Assembly: GCA_035458585.1 (NCBI GenBank)
Contig: DATHZN010000060.1
Coordinates: forward strand, 27,541-91,540
Reading direction: 5' to 3'
Source: Marinobacterium_E sp035458585
Lineage (GTDB): Bacteria > Pseudomonadota > Gammaproteobacteria > Pseudomonadales > Balneatricaceae
DNA: 64,000 nucleotides
Shown: positions 42,195 through 50,624 of the stretch, in pieces
How positions within the stretch are numbered: the first letter of the stretch is position 1
How the letters are laid out: every line of letters begins with the position of its first letter
Notes under the pieces: generated by a model
Told to the model about the DNA's origin: nothing
The model's input: only the letters and a program-made list of their open reading frames with translations
Databases searched by the model: none
Translations under genes and position numbers: made by a program

Positions 42195-43367
42195 ATGCTA
42201 AACGGCTGGACCAGACGCGCGCAAGAGATCGATTCTTTCAAAGTGATGGACTTGCTTAAACGAGCGAGTGAGCTCGCTGAGCAGGGGCAGGATGTTGTTC
42301 ATATGGGGGCGGGGGAGCCTGATTTTGGTGCAGCGCCCAGTGTAATTGAGCGCGCCAGACTGGCTCTGCGTGAGGTGCCGCTTAGCTATACGGCAGCAGG
42401 CGGCATACAACCACTGCGTGAGGCGATTGCTCAGTTTCATCACCAGCGCTATGGCCAGCTTATCTCAGCGGATCAAGTGCTGGTAACGTCGGGGGCATCG
42501 GCGGGGTTGATGCTTGCTTTTGCGCTTGTGGCTGAACAGGGAAGTAATTTTCTGATGGCTGACCCAGCTTATCCCTGCAATCGACAGTTTTTACGATTAG
42601 TCGAGGCGCGAGCAAAACTGGTGCCAGTAGATCACAGACAAAATTACCAGCTCAGCGCAGAGTTGGTTGAGCAGCATTGGGATAGGAGCACGGCCGGTGT
42701 GCTCATTGCTTCACCGGCAAATCCTACAGGAGCGGTGATAGATCCCGCTGAGTTGGAGGAAATTGCCGCAGTTGTCAGAGCACGGGGCGGTAAACTAATC
42801 GTGGATGAGATCTACCACGGCCTGACCTATGGGGACGAAACGCCAACAGCCGTGAGTCTGGACTCCAATGCGATCGTAATTAACTCCTTCTCTAAGTATT
42901 TTGGTATGACAGGTTGGCGTTTGGGGTGGCTCGTGAGCTCGAAGGAGGCGATCGCTGAGATGGAGAAGATGGCGCAGAATCTCTTTATATCAGCCCCAAC
43001 GCTGGCGCAGCATGCAGCTCTGGCTGCGTTTGAGCCGGAGGCGATTGAACTCTTTGAAGCGCGCCGTGAAGAGTTGCAGGCGCGTCGAGACCTGTTGTTA
43101 TCCGGGTTAAAAGAGCTCGGTTTTAAGGTCCCACTGACTCCAGCTGGTGCATTTTACATCTATGCCGACGCCAGTGAGTTGACTGATGACAGCTTTGCCT
43201 GGTGCTGGCGCCTGCTAGAAGAGGCTCAGGTAGTGGCAACACCTGGCGCCGATTTTGGTAATAACGAAGCGCAACGTTATGTACGCTTCGCCTACACCAC
43301 CTCTCAGGATCGTATTCGTGAGGCCCTGGAGCGTATGGGACAATTTATCCGGCGTCAGTCGGCGTGA
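42195..43367 (+). CDS. Class I/II pyridoxal-phosphate aminotransferase
   Basis: A 390-residue fold-type I aminotransferase. Landmarks: GAGEPDFGAAPSV, SYTAAGGIQPLREAIA, VTSGASAGLMLAF, SPANPTGAVIDP, the D and Y of DEIYHGLTYGD, the PLP lysine in NSFSKYFGMTGWRLGWLV, and the substrate arginine in RYVRFAYTT. Substrate (aspartate, alanine or aromatic acids) is not clear from motifs. ATG 42195 is preferred to GTG 42192 given AGGAGA six bases upstream. The end overlaps the Rieske gene tail-to-tail by 13 bases. Confidence 0.92.
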   Translation: MLNGWTRRAQEIDSFKVMDLLKRASELAEQGQDVVHMGAGEPDFGAAPSVIERARLALREVPLSYTAAGGIQPLREAIAQFHHQRYGQLISADQVLVTSGASAGLMLAFALVAEQGSNFLMADPAYPCNRQFLRLVEARAKLVPVDHRQNYQLSAELVEQHWDRSTAGVLIASPANPTGAVIDPAELEEIAAVVRARGGKLIVDEIYHGLTYGDETPTAVSLDSNAIVINSFSKYFGMTGWRLGWLVSSKEAIAEMEKMAQNLFISAPTLAQHAALAAFEPEAIELFEARREELQARRDLLLSGLKELGFKVPLTPAGAFYIYADASELTDDSFAWCWRLLEEAQVVATPGADFGNNEAQRYVRFAYTTSQDRIREALERMGQFIRRQSA

Positions 43368-43681
43368 GTTACCAGAACTTGGCCCTGATCGATGCGGCAC
43401 TCTATCGGTTGCAGACTCTGTCCATTACAGGGCCCAACAATGCATTTTCCCGTGTCTAGGGTGAAGAGCGCACCATGAGTCGAGCACTGGATATACTGCT
43501 TCTCAGTATCAAGAAATTGATCAGGTTGCCACTCAAGGCGGATGCCACGGTGAGGGCAGCTATTGATATAGGCGTAGGCCTGATCGTCTTGACGCACGAT
43601 AAAGATCGAAGTCTCCCCGATTTCAAAGGCTTTTGCGCCGGGGTTTTCAAGTTCATGCAGTTGGCAAAGTTGGTGTTCCAC
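43355..43681 (-). CDS. Rieske-type [2Fe-2S] ferredoxin
   Basis: A 108-residue soluble protein with both cluster motifs, CPHRG and CSTHGA (two Cys, two His). No membrane segment or catalytic domain, so it is a stand-alone ferredoxin like those serving oxygenases or nitrite reductase. The partner is not nearby. It is convergent with the aminotransferase gene and divergent from the FecCD permease gene (67 bases). Confidence 0.9.
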   Translation of the reverse strand: MEHQLCQLHELENPGAKAFEIGETSIFIVRQDDQAYAYINSCPHRGIRLEWQPDQFLDTEKQYIQCSTHGALFTLDTGKCIVGPCNGQSLQPIECRIDQGQVLVTHAD

Positions 43682-43748
43682 TGTCGCTCCAAATGCCCCC
43701 TGAGGGTGCGGTTAATATTAAGCCACAGAGTAGCGCGAGGGCCTGCGG

Positions 43749-44750
43749 GTGTCTAACCGTAGTGTTCTTTTACCCGGAAGCCTTGCGCTGTTGTTGCTCA
43801 TGCTGGTCGGACTTAGCGTTGGCCCGGTTGATCTGCAGTTCAGCCAACTCCTGGTCGCCGATTCAACAGATGCAGCCGTATTGTGGCAACTGCGAATGCC
43901 GCGCGTCTTGTTGGCGGCACTCTGTGGCGCACTACTGGCGGTGACGGGCGCCGCGACACAAACACTGTTTCGCAATCCGTTGGCTGACCCGTCGCTGATC
44001 GGTGTATCCGCGGGTGCCGCATTGGCGACGGTGGCTGTGGTGGTCCTCGGAGGAACGATGCTGGCGTCGCACAGTCTATTGGCTACTCTGGGTCTGCCGT
44101 TGGCAAGCTTTTCAGGTGGTGTTTTGGCAACGCTTCTCGTTATGCGCATGGCAAGCCGCTATCGTGGAATTTCGATGACGGCCCTGCTTCTGATCGGACT
44201 GGCGATCAATGCGATCGCGGGTGCATTTATTGGTGCGCTTAAATATGTGGCTGATGCATCAGCCTTGCGTGATGCCAGCTTCTGGCTGATGGGGCGTTTT
44301 ACCGAGGCCACTTGGTGGCAGGTGCTTACCCTTTGTGTGGTGCTGGTCTTCGTTCTGCTGCTACTTCAGCGCCAGGCTGGCAAACTCAATCTCTGGCTGC
44401 TCGGTGCGCAAGAGGCGCAGTTATTGGGCGTGGATATTGCCTCGACGCGGTGGCTGTTGATTCTTTGTGCCAGCATTGGGGTTGGCGTTGTCGTTGCATT
44501 CGCTGGCTTAATCGGGTTTGTTGGACTGATGGTACCGCATCTTGTTCGAATCTGGAGTGGACCTGATAATCGTCTGTTGCTACCGCAATCAGCGCTTGTG
44601 GGCGCCCTGTTAATGGTTCTGGCTGATGCTTTATCGCGGCATCTAATCTCTCCATCGGAGCTCCCTGTCGGTATTCTTACAGCCTTGGCTGGGGGGCCTT
44701 TCTTCTTGTTACTACTTCACCTTCGTTACACCGAGGCGGGTCATGCTTAA
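43749..44750 (+). CDS. FecCD-family ABC transporter permease (iron-siderophore/haem/cobalamin type)
   Basis: Inner-membrane permease of 333 aa with about ten helices. Family motifs seen are RMPRVLLAALCGALLAVTGA, RNPLADPSLIGVSAGA, and the late GLIGFVGLMVPHLVR that contacts the ATPase. GTG start with GAGGG upstream. The ATPase gene overlaps by eight bases. There is no periplasmic binding protein or TonB-dependent receptor gene beside it, so the ligand (siderophore, haem or B12) cannot be inferred. Confidence 0.92.
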   Translation: MSNRSVLLPGSLALLLLMLVGLSVGPVDLQFSQLLVADSTDAAVLWQLRMPRVLLAALCGALLAVTGAATQTLFRNPLADPSLIGVSAGAALATVAVVVLGGTMLASHSLLATLGLPLASFSGGVLATLLVMRMASRYRGISMTALLLIGLAINAIAGAFIGALKYVADASALRDASFWLMGRFTEATWWQVLTLCVVLVFVLLLLQRQAGKLNLWLLGAQEAQLLGVDIASTRWLLILCASIGVGVVVAFAGLIGFVGLMVPHLVRIWSGPDNRLLLPQSALVGALLMVLADALSRHLISPSELPVGILTALAGGPFFLLLLHLRYTEAGHA

Positions 44751-45498
44751 AGCGAGTCACATTCGTTTGGAGCAGCGTATTGCTGTGGATGAATTTATAG
44801 CCGAGTCTGGTGAGATCCATGTCATTTTGGGCTCTAATGGGTCAGGGAAATCGAGTCTGCTCAGTGCGTTGTCTTGTCTTATCAAGCTGCCCGGTGCCCA
44901 AATTGAGATAGATGGTATCGATCTGCAGCAGATAAGTGCAGAGTCGCGCGCGTCACGTATAGCTGTGCTGACCCAACGTCAGACCCTGGATTTTGATTTC
45001 ACGGTTGAACAGGTTGTACGCATGGGGCTGCACCCACTGCAGTTAGTTGAGAATCAGGCGCGGCATCGGTTTGAAGAGGTCGTGACGGCTTTGGATCTCA
45101 GAGGGCTGCTGGAGCGACGTTACCCCACTCTCTCGCGCGGCGAGGCACAACGCACTCAGATTGCTCGCGTATTGATGCAACGCTCTCCCGACGCCGGCGT
45201 CATATTGATGGATGAGCCGCTCACAGCATTGGATTTGCGTCATCAGAATGCAGTTATGCAGTACTGTCAAAGGTTAAAATCAGAGCGACATGCAATGGTG
45301 ATGGTGTTGCATGACCTTGATATCGCTGCACAGTTCGGGGACCGTTTTACTCTGCTTGAGCGGGGGCAGGCTGTAGCTTCAGGAAATCAGGACATCTTGC
45401 AGCCAGAACTGCTTAGCCGAGTGTATGAGATCAATATTGAGCGCAAGGTATCGGAGGATGGCCGGCTTCAATTCAACGCTTTAATGATCAACGACTGA
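44743..45498 (+). CDS. ABC transporter ATP-binding protein (FecE/BtuD/HmuV type)
   Basis: ATPase partner of the permease, 251 aa. Walker A GSNGSGKSSL, Q-loop LTQRQ, signature LSRGEAQRTQIARVL (one change from LSGGE), Walker B VILMDEPLTALD and the switch histidine in VLHDLD. The 3' end overlaps the convergent kinase gene by 31 bases. Confidence 0.92.
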   Translation: MLKASHIRLEQRIAVDEFIAESGEIHVILGSNGSGKSSLLSALSCLIKLPGAQIEIDGIDLQQISAESRASRIAVLTQRQTLDFDFTVEQVVRMGLHPLQLVENQARHRFEEVVTALDLRGLLERRYPTLSRGEAQRTQIARVLMQRSPDAGVILMDEPLTALDLRHQNAVMQYCQRLKSERHAMVMVLHDLDIAAQFGDRFTLLERGQAVASGNQDILQPELLSRVYEINIERKVSEDGRLQFNALMIND

Positions 45499-47006
45499 GA
45501 CTGAAGTTCAGTGACTAAGGTTTCGATCGCCCCAGGATTCGTGGTGTCGGCACGTAAACTAATAGTCTGTTCCTCTTCACTGAGCGGATCGCACAGGCTA
45601 AGCTGTTTCTCGAATGTGCTGATATCTGCGTCTGTCGACTCCTGGTCTCTCTCTAAGCGCTCGGTCAATCGTTCCCGGATAACCTGCTCGGGCGCCACGC
45701 AGTCTATGATGCGTATGGGGTAGCTGTAACGCTCAGCCAGAGACTCGAAATGACGGCGCAAGCGCTGCTTTAAAAACGTGGCATCCAGTATAACTGTCTG
45801 TCCTGCCTGCATTAACACCTCGGTGATCTCTGACATCCGATGAAATGTCCGCATGTCCATGTCGGCACCGTAGAGTTCAATCTCCTCGCCACGTCGGGAG
45901 AGCTCATGATAGATGCGACGGCGCTCAACGGCTGAGCGGACCTCTATTGCATTGATCTCCTCGGCCAGCTGTGCAGCGACTCTGGACTTGCCCACGCCGC
46001 TGAAACCATGCATCAGTATTAACAGGGGTTTAGCGGGTTCTGCGTAGCGTGCTGTCAGCTCTAAGTAACGACGGAACTCCTCTAGATTCGGTTGCTCCCC
46101 GAGCATGGCAACTTTTGCGCGCACCATCGAGCGGAAAGATTTGTAGTGCGGCAGCAACAGAAAACCGGCGTAATCGCCGCTCTTCTCGATATACCGATTG
46201 AGGCATCGATTAGCCCAGCGCTGATGCCCCCTCGCTTCTAGATCCATCAACAGAAAAGCGAGATCTGCCATCCTGTCGATCCAGCGAAATTCCAGGTTAA
46301 ATTCAATGCAGTCGAAGACGACTAACCGGTTATCGCTTAGGGTTATGTTGCCCAGATGCAGATCGCCATGGCACTCGCGGACAAAACCTTCGAGCTTGCG
46401 AGATCTGAAGAGATGCTCCAATTTAGCGAAACGTTCTCTTGAATGTTGTGCGAGTCTCTTGATTTCGGTTCTGTCTGATTGCGTTAGCAAGCTAGGATTA
46501 ATCTGCTGGTAGTTATCCTCTGCCAGCTGTCCGATGCTCGTCGCCTCGCCCCAGATAGAGTCTGGCGATACAATGGGTGCACGTTGGTGAAAATCAGCTA
46601 TCTTATCCGCGAGTTGTTCTAACCAGGCGGGATTGAATTGATCGCGCTCTAGAAGTTCTGATAGCAGGTGGCCACTTTCAAACTGTTTCAGTTTGACGGC
46701 ATACTCAATTGGGTGCTCTGCATCAGCCAAGCGTGGCGCGGTCTCGCTGCCGCTGATAGCCACCACTTCAAGATAGAGATCGGACGACATGCGCTGGTTT
46801 AGGCGCAACTCCTCTTCACAGTAGTAGCGACGTTGCTCGAGTGTTGAGAAATCGAGAAAGCCAAAGTTGACCGGCTTTTTAATCTTGTAGACATACTCCC
46901 CGGTAGTGATCAGCCAGGCGATATGGGTTTCGATGACACGCAGCTCGCTGACATCGTGCGGGAAGCATTCAGGTTTGAGCAGATTATTAACCAGTATCGA
47001 TTCCAT
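45468..47006 (-). CDS. Fusion of aminoglycoside-phosphotransferase-like kinase and P-loop kinase
   Basis: 512 aa in two parts. Residues 1-~330 form an APH/choline-kinase-like domain with ECHGDLHLGN and FDCIEFN as catalytic and metal motifs. Residues ~340-512 form a P-loop kinase with Walker A HGFSGVGKSR. The same fusion occurs in many bacteria as a protein of unknown substrate; antibiotic resistance should not be assumed. The open frame reaches 47096, but that overlaps mrcB, and ATG 47006 (MESILVNNLL) is a natural start. Divergent from mrcB by 44 bases. Confidence 0.85.
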   Translation of the reverse strand: MESILVNNLLKPECFPHDVSELRVIETHIAWLITTGEYVYKIKKPVNFGFLDFSTLEQRRYYCEEELRLNQRMSSDLYLEVVAISGSETAPRLADAEHPIEYAVKLKQFESGHLLSELLERDQFNPAWLEQLADKIADFHQRAPIVSPDSIWGEATSIGQLAEDNYQQINPSLLTQSDRTEIKRLAQHSRERFAKLEHLFRSRKLEGFVRECHGDLHLGNITLSDNRLVVFDCIEFNLEFRWIDRMADLAFLLMDLEARGHQRWANRCLNRYIEKSGDYAGFLLLPHYKSFRSMVRAKVAMLGEQPNLEEFRRYLELTARYAEPAKPLLILMHGFSGVGKSRVAAQLAEEINAIEVRSAVERRRIYHELSRRGEEIELYGADMDMRTFHRMSEITEVLMQAGQTVILDATFLKQRLRRHFESLAERYSYPIRIIDCVAPEQVIRERLTERLERDQESTDADISTFEKQLSLCDPLSEEEQTISLRADTTNPGAIETLVTELQSQSLIIKALN

Positions 47007-47050
47007 CAGGTTCGCACGCTGAGAATTGGGCAACAGATTATACTTAGAAG

Positions 47051-49390
47051 ATGACGAAAAAGAGAAAAAAAGCACCAGCGAGAGGAAATCGTCCAAAATC
47101 TAACTGGTTTCGCGCTCTTGTTCTGTTCCTGCTGAAGCTCTCACTGGTTTGTCTGGTGTTGGGTTCAGTGGGACTTATCTACCTTGATGCTCAATTACGA
47201 GAGAAGTTTGAAGGCAAGCGCTGGGCGATTCCAGCCAAAGTGTACGCCCGTCCTCTAGAGTTGTATCCCGGTTTGCCGATCTCGCAAGAGGCCTTCAAGG
47301 CGGAGCTGCAAGGGCTCGGTTATAAATTGGTGCAGCGCGCAGATCGCCCCGGTTCAGCAGTCTGGGGAAGAGGGCGTGTGGAACTGTTCACCCGCGGCTT
47401 CGACTTCCCTGAAGGGAGTGAGCCATCCCGATTGATGACGCTACGTTTCGACGGTAGCACGCTGAGTTCTATCTCAGACAGAAACGGAGGCTCTCTGGCG
47501 CTGGCGCGATTAGAGCCGATTCTCATTGGTGGGATCTACCCCGGTGATAATGAGGACCGCGAGCTTGTGCGTCTTGAGGATGTGCCCCCGCTGCTACCCG
47601 AAGCGCTGGTTGCCGTGGAAGATCGTGATTTTTATCAGCACTTTGGAATTTCGTTTAAAGGCATAGCGCGGGCTATGTGGGTCAATGTGCGTGCTGGCCG
47701 ATTCGTGCAGGGTGGTAGTACTCTGACGCAGCAATTAATTAAAAACTTTTATCTGACGTCTGAGCGCAGTCTGGCCCGCAAATTACTTGAGCTGCCTATG
47801 GCCATCTTGCTGGAGTTGCACTACTCCAAAGAGGAGATTCTCGAAGCTTATCTTAACGAGGTTTATCTAGGTCAGGATGGTGCGCGTGCAATTCACGGTT
47901 TCGCTCAGGGGGCTATGTTCTATTTTGGTCGCCCCCTAGAAGAGCTTGATACTCATCAGCTGGCGCTGATGGCGGGGTTGATCAAAGGGCCCTCATTCTA
48001 CGATCCACGCCGACATGCCGAACGAGCGCTTGCTCGTCGAGATCTGGTATTAAAACTGTTGCAGGATCAGGGGTATATTTCAGCGGGTGTCTATAACAGT
48101 GCGGTTGCACAGCCGCTCGAGGTGGTAGAGAAGGGTAGTCGTCACAAGGGCGCTTATCCCGCCTATCTTGATATCGTTAAACGTCAACTGCGTCGCGAGT
48201 ACCGCGAGGAGGATCTCAACTCTGAAGGAGTGCGGGTCTTTACTGGCCTCGATCCAATCGTTCATAACCACGCCGCACAGGCACTACAGACCCAACTCGA
48301 TGCGTTGCAGCAACGGTATGGCGCCAAAGCAGATAAACTTCAGGGCAGTGTGGTTGTAACCGATCCTCAGACCGGTGAGGTGCTGGCACTAGTGGGGGAC
48401 CGTAATGCCCGCTTTGCCGGTTTTAATCGTGCGTTAGATGCGTTTCGTCCGATCGGATCGCTGGTTAAGCCTGCACTCTACCTTAGTGCTTTGGAGTCCG
48501 GCTACACGCTGACGAGCTCACTGCAGGACCGCAGCCTGAGGCTTGAGCAACCTGATGGCTCTTTCTGGGAACCGCAGAACTTCGATGGGAAGCCCAAAGG
48601 TGAGGTACCGCTGTATGAGGCTCTGTCGCGCTCATATAACCTCTCTACCGCTCATTTGGGCCTCGATCTGGGTGTTGAAAAGGTGATCGATACGCTTCAG
48701 CGACTGGGTGTGGAGAGAGCGATAGACCCCTTCCCGTCGCTGTTTTTGGGAGCCCTTGCCCTTTCACCAGTCGAGGTGGCGCAGATCTATCAGACAATAG
48801 CAGCTAACGGTTTTCGCATGCCACTGCGCGCCATTCGCCGGGTGACCGACGCCAATAATCGGGAGCTTTCCCGATACCCTTTCAAGTTAGAGCAGATCAG
48901 CGATGCCGGAGCCGTACATCTGTTGCACTATGCTCTGCAGGCGGTAGCCAGGGAAGGTACAGCACGGTCGCTCTACCAGCAGTTACCCTCTAACCTGAAT
49001 GTCTCGGGGAAAACCGGCACGTCTGATCAGCAACGGGACAGCTGGTTTGCGGGATTCACCGGTAATCGATTAGCGGTTGTCTGGGTAGGGCGTGACGACA
49101 ACAGTGCCTTACCTTTCACAGGTTCAGGTGGTGCCTTGAGAGTCTGGACGGAGTTGATGCGGCTGGAGACACCTCAGCCTTATATTGCGCTCAAACCTGA
49201 TACGGTTGACTATGCCTGGGTCGATCCTCAGCGTAATCTGTTGACCGATCCGCAATGTTCCGGCGCTCGGTCAGTGCCATTCGTACGCGGCACTGCGCCA
49301 ACTCAAAAGTTAACCTGCAGTGGTCAGCTTCGATCAGAGTCACAATCAGGTGGCGATCTTTTGGATTGGTTTAAGGGCTGGTTTCGGTAA
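47051..49390 (+). CDS. mrcB: Penicillin-binding protein 1B (bifunctional class A PBP)
   Basis: Glycosyltransferase and transpeptidase for peptidoglycan, 779 aa. Cytoplasmic basic tail, one membrane helix (about 21-47), a UB2H-like regulatory domain (about 65-150), and a GT51 domain with EDRDFYQHFG and GGSTLTQQLIKNFYL. The transpeptidase has the active serine in PIGSLVKP, then SRSYN and SGKTGTS. A TPR lipoprotein gene lies 30 bases downstream and is probably its activator. Confidence 0.96.
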   Translation: MTKKRKKAPARGNRPKSNWFRALVLFLLKLSLVCLVLGSVGLIYLDAQLREKFEGKRWAIPAKVYARPLELYPGLPISQEAFKAELQGLGYKLVQRADRPGSAVWGRGRVELFTRGFDFPEGSEPSRLMTLRFDGSTLSSISDRNGGSLALARLEPILIGGIYPGDNEDRELVRLEDVPPLLPEALVAVEDRDFYQHFGISFKGIARAMWVNVRAGRFVQGGSTLTQQLIKNFYLTSERSLARKLLELPMAILLELHYSKEEILEAYLNEVYLGQDGARAIHGFAQGAMFYFGRPLEELDTHQLALMAGLIKGPSFYDPRRHAERALARRDLVLKLLQDQGYISAGVYNSAVAQPLEVVEKGSRHKGAYPAYLDIVKRQLRREYREEDLNSEGVRVFTGLDPIVHNHAAQALQTQLDALQQRYGAKADKLQGSVVVTDPQTGEVLALVGDRNARFAGFNRALDAFRPIGSLVKPALYLSALESGYTLTSSLQDRSLRLEQPDGSFWEPQNFDGKPKGEVPLYEALSRSYNLSTAHLGLDLGVEKVIDTLQRLGVERAIDPFPSLFLGALALSPVEVAQIYQTIAANGFRMPLRAIRRVTDANNRELSRYPFKLEQISDAGAVHLLHYALQAVAREGTARSLYQQLPSNLNVSGKTGTSDQQRDSWFAGFTGNRLAVVWVGRDDNSALPFTGSGGALRVWTELMRLETPQPYIALKPDTVDYAWVDPQRNLLTDPQCSGARSVPFVRGTAPTQKLTCSGQLRSESQSGGDLLDWFKGWFR

Positions 49391-49420
49391 ATAATAGGGT
49401 CCGAGGAACAGGAAGTTGAA

Positions 49421-50026
49421 ATGAGACGTAACTTATCGCCACGAGCACTGACGCTGTTGATGGGTGTACTGGTATTGGCCGGCTGCGCTAGTCCGTCCCC
49501 TTACGTGACCCCAGTTGAAGAACGCAGTCTTATGCCCGCCGCACCTCCGCCGGCTGGCACCCTGATGCCAGTTGATCAGACGGACAGTGTGAGTGTGGCA
49601 CCGATCTATGATGCGCCAAGTTTTACGCCGAGTAGCCAATCTCAGCAACCAGTACCTGTCGCCCCAGCTGCCCCAAGTGAGACCCTTCCGAAAGTTCAAC
49701 AAGGATCAAATACCGCTGTCGTTGCCCTGCTCGGTGACGCGCAGCAGGCTGCCGGACGAGGTGATTTTGCCGGCGCAGAATCGCAGGTCGAGCGCGCCCT
49801 GAGAATATCCCCCAGAGACCCGCAGATCTATCTGCAATTGGCTGCTGTTAAGCGCCAAAAAGGGGAATATCTACAGGCCGAACAGGTTGCGCTTCGCGGT
49901 ATAGCGCTGGCGGCCGGATTGCCAGATTATAAGAGCAAGCTGTGGCGTGAGTTGGCGCTGATCAGAACCCAAGCAGGTGATTATGCTGGTGCAGCACAGG
50001 CCGAGGCCGAAGCTGAGCGCTTCTAG
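49421..50026 (+). CDS. lpoP: TPR lipoprotein, probable PBP1B activator LpoP
   Basis: 201 aa. A lipoprotein signal with lipobox LAGC (Cys at ~22) and S at +2 predict an outer-membrane lipoprotein. A Pro/Ser-rich linker (about 25-95) is followed by TPR-like helices (GRGDFAGAESQVERALRISP, then KGEYLQAEQVALRGIAL). In Pseudomonas aeruginosa a TPR lipoprotein next to the PBP1B gene, LpoP, activates that enzyme; location and domain plan here are the same. The linker would let it reach across the periplasm. Convergent overlap with the next gene. Confidence 0.82.
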   Translation: MRRNLSPRALTLLMGVLVLAGCASPSPYVTPVEERSLMPAAPPPAGTLMPVDQTDSVSVAPIYDAPSFTPSSQSQQPVPVAPAAPSETLPKVQQGSNTAVVALLGDAQQAAGRGDFAGAESQVERALRISPRDPQIYLQLAAVKRQKGEYLQAEQVALRGIALAAGLPDYKSKLWRELALIRTQAGDYAGAAQAEAEAERF

Positions 50027-50619
50027 TCCTCGGTTGCCCTGTTGTTGGCCGGCAGTCGTAACAGTGCGATCCCCAGCAGTAAAATACTGCCGCTAGAGAG
50101 TAGCAGTGCGATTGCCATAGTGAACTCGTAATAGGCGCCTACTGACGCCCCAAAGAGGAGCGTTGTGAGTGCCATTAGCGATCTCACAGCGACGATCTTA
50201 AACCAGATTAGGCTGATGATCAGAGCGGCGATAAGAGATAGCGCCAGAACAAGCGTGTACTGTTCGCCGTAGCTCATTCGACGGCAGAACTCGAATAGGG
50301 CTATTAGGCCGAGGAGCCAGCGCCCCCAAGCGGGCCGGCTGATCGGGTAGTCGCGAGCTAGGGCGAGCAGCGCTGTCACCAGCATAGGCGCACCGGTGTA
50401 GACCGCAAGGTTAGTTAGCATGCGCTGCAGTGTGCCCGAATCGCTCCCCGCCGGATCGAGGATTAGCTCACCCAGGGCGGCGATGCCGCCGGCCAAGAGG
50501 CTCAGTGATACGACGAGGTATTCTGCGGCACTGTCGATGGGGCGCTCTGCCCTTTTCTTGGCGATCCAGGCAACCGCAAAGCAGATAAGAGCGAAAAGTA
50601 TCTGGCTAAGTGTCAGCAT
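50023..50619 (-). CDS. Uncharacterised inner-membrane protein
   Basis: A 198-residue protein with about six hydrophobic segments and few charged residues between them. I do not recognise the family and see no catalytic motif. It lies five bases downstream of hemL on the same strand and so may be co-transcribed; its end overlaps lpoP by four bases. Confidence 0.75.
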   Translation of the reverse strand: MLTLSQILFALICFAVAWIAKKRAERPIDSAAEYLVVSLSLLAGGIAALGELILDPAGSDSGTLQRMLTNLAVYTGAPMLVTALLALARDYPISRPAWGRWLLGLIALFEFCRRMSYGEQYTLVLALSLIAALIISLIWFKIVAVRSLMALTTLLFGASVGAYYEFTMAIALLLSSGSILLLGIALLRLPANNRATED

Positions 50620-50624
50620 GATAT

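Noticed and set aside
43475..43756. Plus-strand frame opposite the Rieske gene
   Set aside because: Antisense to a clear [2Fe-2S] protein with both cluster motifs; no homology recognised.
45468..47006. Antibiotic-resistance phosphotransferase
   Set aside because: The APH-like domain belongs to a widespread fusion of unknown substrate in a housekeeping context; nothing ties it to aminoglycosides.
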